From NCBI GenBank assembly GCA_947475135.1, contig CANJMU010000028.1:1-7714 (forward strand): a stretch of DNA of 7,714 nt. The letters run 5' to 3'. Under the pieces are notes generated by a model. That model was not told the origin of the DNA. It saw only the letters and a list, made by a program, of their open reading frames with translations, and made no database searches. This DNA comes from Silvanigrellaceae bacterium (GTDB taxonomy: Bacteria > Bdellovibrionota > Oligoflexia > Silvanigrellales > Silvanigrellaceae). Numbering within the stretch: position 1 is the stretch's first letter; the number at the start of each line of letters is the position of its first letter. The translations under genes and the position numbers were made by a program. Below, piece by piece: positions 1-5,155 of the stretch.

Positions 1-13
1 ACGTAATTTTACA

Positions 14-49
14 AAAAAACATGGTGTGTATATACGTACCATGTTTTTT
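14..49. terminator. AT-rich bidirectional hairpin terminator
   Basis: A perfect 12-bp inverted repeat, AAAAAACATGGT at 14-25 and ACCATGTTTTTT at 38-49, encloses a 12-nt spacer that can itself pair partly (GTGTATATACGT). The A and T runs at the outer stem ends give a U-tract in both directions; the minus strand has seven T followed by more T-rich sequence. This fits a Rho-independent terminator serving a gene left of the window, or insulating the next plus-strand gene. The stem core has few G-C pairs, so its strength is uncertain. Confidence 0.6.
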
Positions 50-80
50 AGTCTTTGCAAATATAAAATGAAGATATTCT

Positions 81-112
81 CTTGTGTTTTAAAGGACTTA
101 TGTTTTAGAGGA
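81..112 (+). repeat. Tandem 16-bp direct repeat carrying two Shine-Dalgarno-like cores
   Basis: Two adjacent 16-bp copies, CTTGTGTTTTAAAGGA (81-96) and CTTATGTTTTAGAGGA (97-112), match at 14 of 16 positions. Each ends in a purine-rich ribosome-binding-like core, AAAGGA and AGAGGA. The second core lies 11 nt before the ATG at 124. The duplication sits in the leader of the plus-strand gene whose frame runs to 1098. It may be a recent slippage duplication, or it may set up alternative ribosome landing sites; the sequence cannot tell which. Confidence 0.6.
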
Positions 113-123
113 ATTTCCCTGGT

Positions 124-429
124 ATGTAAAATTCTGGGACTTTAGGTCTCAATGGTTGGGCACTCTACAGCTTTGTTCAAAATGAAAATCAGTCCTTTCA
201 ATTTAAAAAAATAATCGCTCGAGCAATTGACGAACCCACAAAGTCAAATTCGACTCATTCTTTTAGTTTAGGCGATTCTGTCGTTAGCTGTCACAAAACC
301 TGCCAGACAAAGAAAAAATTAGAAAAAGCCCGTTTAAAATTCCGCGCAAAAAAAAATCTGAGCGCAGAAGAGACTGAAAATCAAATTTCACTTCGCTTTC
401 ATCATATTCAACCATCCAAAAATTATTTT
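124..429 (+). other. In-frame 5' extension of the hypothetical gene, blocked by an early stop
   Basis: The frame of the downstream gene is open without a stop from 130 to 429, 100 codons. In DNA this AT-rich that is unlikely by chance and suggests formerly or conditionally coding sequence. The only in-frame ATG with a ribosome site (AGAGGA at 107-112) is at 124, and its second codon is TAA (127-129). A change of TAA to AAA would give a normal-looking M-K-N-S-G start. Alternatively, ATG 152 in the next frame runs 20 codons into TAA at 212, right after seven A (205-211); one more A there, or a -1 slip, would join it to the long frame. No in-frame ATG, GTG or TTG lies between 130 and 429. The segment is either the broken 5' end of a pseudogene, a sequencing or homopolymer error, or a recoded start. 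Confidence 0.5.
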
Positions 430-1098
430 ATGATTGACATTCACCTGCCAAAGCATTCACGAAGTTTTTCTTTAAACACAAACCCTCAGGATAATTTTGA
501 TAACGTCACAAAGATTCAAATTCAACAAATCGCTTCCAAAGATGAAAACACAGAAATTTATGACGAAGCTTTTGATAGAATTTTTCAAGGAACAACCTCT
601 GGGACAGAGGATGAAAATGCGTACCTGTGTGGCTTAAAGGTCGCCGGGATGGTTATGAGTTTTCTTCCTAATGACATAACAATAAATGAAAATTTTTGGA
701 AAACTCTTACTGACCTAAAAGAACATCTGATGTCGCATGCTATTTCACTCGGTCACGTATCAAAGAACTACTTAAAAGCTTTTTCTGCGGGATGGGATTC
801 CTACTACGAGAGCAATCAAAACCCTTCAGAAAGACAAAAAGAAGAACAACAAAAGCAAAAAGAACTCACAGAGCAAGCACTGACATTTATGACATTTTAT
901 ACAGGCGGAACTATTTCTTACCTATCAGCGCAAACGTTAGCAGAATTCAGCCATAATATTCATTCCAGAGTTCACACCCTGGAAGAATGCAAAAAGGCGC
1001 TCCTCGCTAAAGGGGGCGCAAAAATCTTTTATTGCATCACGGCATTTTGCGTTATTGGAAGTTTTGCATCCTTCCTCCAAACACCTATGGAAGATTAA
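430..1098 (+). CDS. Hypothetical protein, probably the 3' part of a longer gene
   Basis: I do not recognise a family. From ATG 430 the frame gives 222 residues. No Shine-Dalgarno sequence precedes this ATG, and the same frame stays open for 100 codons upstream, so 430 is the first standard start rather than a convincing one. The N-terminal 60 residues are polar. Residues 62-125 look helical, with two Cys in the whole downstream part (67 and 202 and 207 including the C-terminal segment). Residues 131-147 are a highly charged Glu/Lys/Gln stretch, probably coiled or linker. Residues 150-171 are moderately hydrophobic, and 198-216 form a hydrophobic segment that could be a C-terminal membrane helix ending six residues before the stop. 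No signal peptide is visible from this start. It ends 5 bp from the end of a convergent gene, with no hairpin between them. It may be a decayed gene, or a live one whose true start lies upstream. Confidence 0.6.
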   Translation: MIDIHLPKHSRSFSLNTNPQDNFDNVTKIQIQQIASKDENTEIYDEAFDRIFQGTTSGTEDENAYLCGLKVAGMVMSFLPNDITINENFWKTLTDLKEHLMSHAISLGHVSKNYLKAFSAGWDSYYESNQNPSERQKEEQQKQKELTEQALTFMTFYTGGTISYLSAQTLAEFSHNIHSRVHTLEECKKALLAKGGAKIFYCITAFCVIGSFASFLQTPMED

Positions 1099-1103
1099 AA
1101 CAA

Positions 1104-2258
1104 TTACTTATTTAATATTGAAACATAACGCTCATCACCATCACCAACGCTTTCCGTTTGGTAACCGGCATCTGTAATGACAACATGTTGTTGCCTGCGC
1201 ACAAAGGAATTCTGTGGCTTAAGCCCATAAGATTTTAAATCGGACTGAGATTTTAATTTTTCAATGCCTTCATGAACTTCTTGCAAAGCAAGATCTAACT
1301 GTTTTGAATCTGTTGTTTTTTCACGAAATTGTCTTTTGTCCCGAAAATTATCTTTCACAAATCGCCCATTATTTTTTTCAATATCCTTGCGGGACACGAA
1401 AGTTTTTTCTTTATGGGCCCCAAATCTGGGTTGAGTTTCTTCACTGGAATTATTTTGAGGCGATTGATTTTCGTCATTCACATTGTTTTGTGCAGAACGA
1501 TTGTCATCATTCGAATTATTTTTAAAGGAAGGCTTTTCTGACCCGCGATTCTTATTTCGAAAATCTGGTCTGTCTTTGTAATCAAATAACTGTTTGAATG
1601 TTTTTCGATAAATTTCACCGCATGGAGGATGAATATTCCAATCGGTTTCTTCCCCATCTTTTGTTTTATTTTCAACATATTTCCACAATAAATAATCTTG
1701 AAATAAAACTGCATATTTTCCGAAAGATTGACGAATTAAATACCAAACAAAGCTCCAAAATTCTTCAATAAATTCATTTGTTACATCATTGTTTTCTGCA
1801 TCCATCAACGGAAATAATTGAAAATTTTCGTCCTGTGGGTTTTGCATTTTTTGAAGTGCAAGAGCCAAAGTGTGACTAGAATTTTTTCTTGGAAATTCAT
1901 GCACAGAAAGCAAAGGTAACGAATTTTGAAATAAGGAATAATAAAGTTGTTGCATATCTGCCACAAATGTAGACACAGACAAAGTAAACCAAGAAATGGT
2001 TTCTAAATTTATATTTTCTTGCTTGCGATATTGTGGCAAAATATTTTTATGATGCTCAACAATCTCTTTCATTTCTTTTTTAAAAAACTGGATATCTTTT
2101 TTGATTTCTGACTGGTTTTTTTCAGGATTTAAAAAGGATTCGTATCTTAAATGGGAATCAAATTTTTGTTGATCTTTATAACGCGCATCAAAAGATTCTT
2201 GAATTTGGAATAAGACAGTATCTTTGTTGATTTCGAATATATCATTTTCTTTTTTCAC
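1104..2258 (-). CDS. Hypothetical Asn-rich protein with disordered C-terminal half
   Basis: A 384-residue protein of no family I can name. The start is GTG at 2258, chosen because AGGAG (2265-2269, minus strand) lies 6 nt ahead of it; an ATG overlapping it (2260-2258) runs straight into TGA, so it is not the start. Residues 1-85 are charged and helix-forming. Residues 86-120 and 160-196 are richer in aromatic and hydrophobic residues (Trp90, Trp168, Trp172, Trp192) and may form a helical domain. From about 228 to 320 the chain is dominated by Asn, Asp, Arg, Lys, Glu and Gln and is probably disordered; it contains three 11-residue imperfect repeats (245-277). The last 60 residues regain order-like sequence. 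There is no signal peptide or membrane helix, so it is probably cytosolic. It lies downstream of rsmB on the same strand, but a hairpin terminator separates them. The mix of folded helical region and charged low-complexity tail could suit a binding or scaffold protein, which is speculation. Confidence 0.82.
   Translation of the reverse strand: MKKENDIFEINKDTVLFQIQESFDARYKDQQKFDSHLRYESFLNPEKNQSEIKKDIQFFKKEMKEIVEHHKNILPQYRKQENINLETISWFTLSVSTFVADMQQLYYSLFQNSLPLLSVHEFPRKNSSHTLALALQKMQNPQDENFQLFPLMDAENNDVTNEFIEEFWSFVWYLIRQSFGKYAVLFQDYLLWKYVENKTKDGEETDWNIHPPCGEIYRKTFKQLFDYKDRPDFRNKNRGSEKPSFKNNSNDDNRSAQNNVNDENQSPQNNSSEETQPRFGAHKEKTFVSRKDIEKNNGRFVKDNFRDKRQFREKTTDSKQLDLALQEVHEGIEKLKSQSDLKSYGLKPQNSFVRRQQHVVITDAGYQTESVGDGDERYVSILNK
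1428..1526 (-). repeat. Three 33-bp imperfect in-frame tandem repeats
   Basis: Residues 245-255, 256-266 and 267-277 of the Asn-rich protein read FKNNSNDDNRS, AQNNVNDENQS and PQNNSSEETQP. The shared pattern is x-[KQ]-N-N-[SV]-[NS]-[DE]-[DE]-[NT]-[RQ]-[SP]. Each unit is 33 bp (1494-1526, 1461-1493, 1428-1460), and the copies are clearly diverged at DNA level. They lie within the predicted disordered linker, where copy number could vary without breaking the frame. Confidence 0.65.
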
Positions 2259-2264
2259 ATAAAA

Positions 2265-2269
2265 CTCCT
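2265..2269 (-). promoter_or_regulatory. Ribosome binding site fixing a GTG start
   Basis: AGGAG on the minus strand lies 6 nt before GTG 2258 of the Asn-rich protein gene. The base order is AGGAG-TTTTAT-GTG. The same stretch contains an ATG one base pair-step earlier whose next codon is TGA, so only the GTG can start the long frame. Confidence 0.7.
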
Positions 2270-2327
2270 AGAAATTTCATTAACAGAAATTCAATTTAAT
2301 CAATTTTTACAAAAAAATCCATGAGAA

Positions 2328-2362
2328 AAAGGAATGAAAGAAACTTAACTTCACATTCCTTT
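2328..2362 (-). terminator. Hairpin terminator after rsmB
   Basis: A 9-bp inverted repeat, AAAGGAATG and CATTCCTTT when read on the minus strand (2362-2354 and 2336-2328), encloses a 17-nt loop. It is followed on the minus strand by further T residues (TTTTTCTC), and it begins 6 bp after the rsmB stop codon. This is a plausible Rho-independent terminator for the lapB-rsmB transcript. The long loop makes it moderate in strength, and some read-through into the Asn-rich protein gene is possible. The remaining gap (2259-2327) must hold any promoter of that gene; I see no convincing -35/-10 pair there. Confidence 0.6.
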
Positions 2363-2368
2363 ATTGAT

Positions 2369-3754
2369 TTAGGAGGACTTTGTTTTTCTAAATACCACTG
2401 CATAAAAACCATCTAAATCATCCTGATTTCCTGCATAAATTATCAGTTCTTGGGAATGAACAATGTACTTTTTATAAAAATCATGAACACGATCCATCAG
2501 TGAAATCATTTCAAATTCTTTATGGGTCGCTAAGAAATTTGCACGCTGTTCTACAGTTTCTTCTTTTTCAAAACTGCAAACAATATAAAGTAACTCGCCA
2601 CCAACTTTTACAGATTTGGCTAAAGAATCTAGCAATTTTTTTTGATTTTTTGCACAAGATTCAATGTCTTCTAAGGTTCTTTGCCATTTAATTTCTGGAT
2701 GGCGACGAATGACACCCAAGGCAGAACATGGAGCATCAATGACAATTTTATCAAAAAGAACATCGTTGAATTTGAGAGAGACATCACCATGCACGACATT
2801 CACATTTTCTAAACCAACCCGAGTGAAATTTTCATAAACTTTTTTAAGCCGACGAACTGACGAATCGCACACAGTTAAATCTGCGGGTTCAACACCTTCA
2901 TCCCACAAATAAATAGATTTTCCACCTGGCGCCGCACAGGCATCTAAAACTTTTTCGCCTTTTTTTGGCTTCAGAAGCGAAATACATAATTGAGCACCTT
3001 CGTCTTGAACAATATAACAACCTTTTTTAAAGGCTTCGCACTCATGAAATTTTGGCAAGTTTTCAATATTGAGAACGCCTTTTAGAGGCTTAAAATTTGA
3101 TTTAATGGACTGTGTTTTAAGTAAATAAGTTGCTAAATTATCGCTCTCATCAGGAAGAGAGTTTCTTTGAATGACTCGTAAAGTTTGCTTTGGCTGCTTA
3201 TTGTTGTGGGATAATAAATGTTCTAATTTTTCTTGAGATAAAAATGAACTCCATCGTTCTATCATCCATTTAGGATGGGAGTAATGCATGGAGTAGTAGT
3301 CTAATAAATTATTATTTTTGTCTGGTTTTGCAAAATATTCGGATTTTTTAGCGACACGGCGCAAAATAGCATTGACCAAAGAAGCCGCATGAGGCACACC
3401 AACCTGTTTAATGGCTTCAACACTTTCAGAAACAGCGGCCCTTTCGGGAACCTTATCCATATAATAAATTTGATACATACCAACACGAAGCGCATTCAAC
3501 ACACGAGGGTCCAGGGAGCTTAAAGGCCTCTCAACCATATGAGATAATATCCAGTCCATTTTGTACATCCAGCGCAAGGATCCCATCACAATTTCGAAAA
3601 TAAAGGATTTATCTAGGGTACGAAGTTCTGCGTGCGCCTGAAAAAGTCGTTCAAGAGCCAAGTCTGAGTGCAGACGACGGGTTAAAATATGAGTGAGTGC
3701 ATCAATAGCAATACAACGGGTTAATGCTCCTATTTTTGTTGACATGGAACTCAT
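2369..3754 (-). CDS. rsmB: 16S rRNA (cytosine-967-C5)-methyltransferase RsmB
   Basis: RsmB methylates C5 of cytosine 967 (E. coli numbering) in 16S rRNA, using S-adenosylmethionine, in the cytoplasm. From ATG 3754 the protein has 461 residues; the E. coli enzyme has 429. Residues 5-140 match the N-terminal NusB-like RNA-binding domain, with the family pattern of Pro-Glu-Arg-Ala-Ala-Val-Ser-Glu at 103-110 and Val-Asn-Ala-Ile-Leu-Arg at 127-132. The Rossmann methyltransferase domain follows: entry Gln250-Asp-Glu-Gly, SAM loop DACAAPGGK (271-279), acidic motif Cys-Asp at 296-297, motif IV DAPCSALGVIRRHPEIKW (340-357) with Cys343, and motif VI VCSFEKEE (392-399) with the catalytic Cys393. The end, DGFYAVVFRK (448-457), is also typical. 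The frame is open to 3949, but that extension only overlaps the lapB 3' end. ATG 3745 is an equally reasonable start. It begins 7 bp after the lapB-like stop, so the two are probably co-transcribed and perhaps coupled in translation. Confidence 0.95.
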   Translation of the reverse strand: MSSMSTKIGALTRCIAIDALTHILTRRLHSDLALERLFQAHAELRTLDKSFIFEIVMGSLRWMYKMDWILSHMVERPLSSLDPRVLNALRVGMYQIYYMDKVPERAAVSESVEAIKQVGVPHAASLVNAILRRVAKKSEYFAKPDKNNNLLDYYSMHYSHPKWMIERWSSFLSQEKLEHLLSHNNKQPKQTLRVIQRNSLPDESDNLATYLLKTQSIKSNFKPLKGVLNIENLPKFHECEAFKKGCYIVQDEGAQLCISLLKPKKGEKVLDACAAPGGKSIYLWDEGVEPADLTVCDSSVRRLKKVYENFTRVGLENVNVVHGDVSLKFNDVLFDKIVIDAPCSALGVIRRHPEIKWQRTLEDIESCAKNQKKLLDSLAKSVKVGGELLYIVCSFEKEETVEQRANFLATHKEFEMISLMDRVHDFYKKYIVHSQELIIYAGNQDDLDGFYAVVFRKTKSS

Positions 3755-3761
3755 ACTCTCG

Positions 3762-5000
3762 TCAAAAAGTGTTGAAATGAAACGTTGGCAAACATGCATT
3801 TCGCATGTGACATGAAGGACACTTCCAAGTGAATTTTTGCTGAATATTACCGCAAAAACCACATTTATGAAAGGAAAGTGCTTCCGGTAAAAATTCCTTA
3901 GAAATTTTATCCAGTTGAACCTGACATTTTTGAAAATATCCAGATTCATAGCTTAAAGCATCAATAAAATCACAAAAATCTTGATTGTCTGCCAATTCGT
4001 TTTTCTTTCCTAACAAAATTATTGCGTAGAAGATAGACTCTTTGTAAGAATTTTTGAGATCTGTAGACGGCTCCTGCAAAGAAAATTTTTGAAAGATATA
4101 TTTTTTTTGTTTTTGAAATTCTTTTAATAATTGATTATTTTTAATAAATAACTTTATAATTTCATATAGTTTTGTTCCCACAAGCACGGAAGAACAGTCC
4201 ACTTCTTTTTGCAGCTTCATTAAAAATGAAAGCGCTTCTGGTAAAAAAGGTAAAAAAAGATCGGGATGAGCACAAGAATCCTCGAGATTTTTAAAAAAAT
4301 TCATATCCCATAATAACTCTAAGGCCTCTCCCTCTGAAGGAAACCACTTGAGTGCAGATTGGATGAGATTGAGTTTTGTCTTTTGATTGTCTTCCATTTT
4401 TCCCAAAGAAAGATAAAGACTGGATATTTTTTTACAGATATCTTTTGATAAAAATCCCTTATAATTTTCTAAACATTGGTTCATTTTAAGTTCTGTAGGC
4501 TCAAGCTCAAGAACATCCAAAATATAATTAAAATAAAAAGAATTGAGACGATATCGGCATAAAAGTTCAAACGCCGTCTCAAATGCATAACTATGAATAC
4601 CAAGTTGAACATAAACCATAGAAAGTTCATAAAAAACACGTTGGGTATCGTGACTTGAAATGTTTTTATTTTTTAATAAATGAATATAAATCTCTGCTGA
4701 TTTTCTAAATAAAGAATTTTGAAAATAATATCTTGCAGAATTCATTTGATCATAAAATTTTAAAGAAAATAAATGATTTTTTTCGTGATTATTTTCATCT
4801 GGACTTAACCATTCAGGATTTAAAAAATTTTTATTTTTAACGAGAGGTTGAGATAAAAATTGGAAATTTTTAAAAAAAGCGCGACGAAAGGTTCTCCATA
4901 AAGATGGAAATAAATATCCAAGAATAAATCCAACAAAAACCCCGCTCGACAAAAAGAAAAGAACTTCAAAATTGTCCCAGATTGGTCTTGTGTCTAACAT
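3762..5000 (-). CDS. lapB: LapB/YciM-like TPR protein with C-terminal zinc ribbon
   Basis: From ATG 5000 the protein has 412 residues, against 389 for E. coli LapB. It has the LapB plan: one N-terminal membrane helix (about residues 12-33), a TPR-like helical cytoplasmic region (clearest at 87-160, starting at Arg-Tyr-Tyr-Phe-Gln-Asn), and a C-terminal rubredoxin-like zinc ribbon with Cys380, Cys383, Cys394 and Cys397 (Lys-Cys-Gly-Phe-Cys and Lys-Cys-Pro-Ser-Cys-His). In enterobacteria LapB sits in the inner membrane and promotes FtsH breakdown of LpxC, balancing LPS synthesis. The middle (about 170-370) is strongly diverged and I cannot mark TPR units there, so the function is inferred from architecture. 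The start is uncertain: ATG 5000 has no ribosome site at the right distance, whereas AAGGAG (5028-5033) is 6 nt before an in-frame ATT at 5021, which would add seven residues. It is followed at once by rsmB and is divergent from the peptidase gene. Confidence 0.8.
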   Translation of the reverse strand: MLDTRPIWDNFEVLFFLSSGVFVGFILGYLFPSLWRTFRRAFFKNFQFLSQPLVKNKNFLNPEWLSPDENNHEKNHLFSLKFYDQMNSARYYFQNSLFRKSAEIYIHLLKNKNISSHDTQRVFYELSMVYVQLGIHSYAFETAFELLCRYRLNSFYFNYILDVLELEPTELKMNQCLENYKGFLSKDICKKISSLYLSLGKMEDNQKTKLNLIQSALKWFPSEGEALELLWDMNFFKNLEDSCAHPDLFLPFLPEALSFLMKLQKEVDCSSVLVGTKLYEIIKLFIKNNQLLKEFQKQKKYIFQKFSLQEPSTDLKNSYKESIFYAIILLGKKNELADNQDFCDFIDALSYESGYFQKCQVQLDKISKEFLPEALSFHKCGFCGNIQQKFTWKCPSCHMRNACLPTFHFNTF

Positions 5001-5027
5001 GTTTAAAATAACACTTGAAATACTTTT

Positions 5028-5033
5028 CTCCTT
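5028..5033 (-). promoter_or_regulatory. Strong ribosome binding site ahead of an ATT codon of lapB
   Basis: AAGGAG on the minus strand is the best Shine-Dalgarno match upstream of the lapB-like gene. It is 27 nt from ATG 5000, too far for normal use, but exactly 6 nt from an in-frame ATT (5021-5019). No ATG, GTG or TTG in the lapB frame lies between it and ATG 5000; an out-of-frame GTG at 5014 stops after three codons. Confidence 0.45.
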
Positions 5034-5109
5034 AAGTTTCTTACGTAACCTTATTTCCCTTAATCCACTCTTCCATCTATAACTTAAAGTAACATTTGAG
5101 AGAAGACAC

Positions 5110-5127
5110 AAATAGTTTAAGCTATTT
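5110..5127. promoter_or_regulatory. 18-bp near-perfect palindrome, candidate operator
   Basis: AAATAGTTTAAGCTATTT equals its own reverse complement except for one base pair (positions 5116 and 5121, a G-T wobble if folded). It lies in the middle of the divergent gap, the usual place for a dimeric repressor or activator site controlling both genes. As RNA it could also form a small hairpin followed by T residues (to 5131), a weak terminator-like shape on the plus strand. The operator reading is inference from position and symmetry. Confidence 0.45.
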
Positions 5128-5155
5128 TTTTGACCGGGAAAGGATAGAACCCTCC

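Larger units (their letters stand above)
5022..5155. promoter_or_regulatory. Divergent promoter region of lapB-rsmB and the peptidase gene
   Basis: This 134-bp gap must hold the promoters in both directions. Only weak matches are visible. For the plus strand, TTGAGA at 5096-5101 is followed after 16 nt by TAAGCT at 5118-5123. For the minus strand, TTGTGT at 5111-5106 is followed after 17 nt by TTTAAG at 5088-5083. Both overlap or abut the palindrome at 5110-5127. The plus-strand gene has AAAGGA at 5139-5144, 11 nt before its ATG. Promoter assignments are tentative. Confidence 0.35.

Noticed and set aside
55..67. TTGCAA and TATAAA as a promoter for the first plus-strand gene
   Set aside because: They are only 1 nt apart, so they cannot form one -35/-10 pair, and neither has a good partner at the proper spacing.
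1304..1714. Short open frames on both strands inside the Asn-rich protein gene
   Set aside because: They are shadows of the 384-residue frame, without ribosome sites or protein-like composition.
3755..3949. 65-residue N-terminal extension of the RsmB frame
   Set aside because: It lies wholly inside the lapB-like coding region, including the zinc-ribbon codons, and has no family resemblance. RsmB proteins begin near the NusB-like domain, which starts just after Met at 3754/3745.
5022..5111. Upstream extension of the lapB-like frame to a TTG at 5111
   Set aside because: No ribosome site precedes the TTG, the extra residues are basic and unlike a LapB N-terminus, and the AAGGAG site would fall inside the coding region.
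5130..5135. TTGACC as a -35 box for the peptidase gene
   Set aside because: At 16-18 nt downstream the sequence runs into the start codon region and has no -10-like hexamer.
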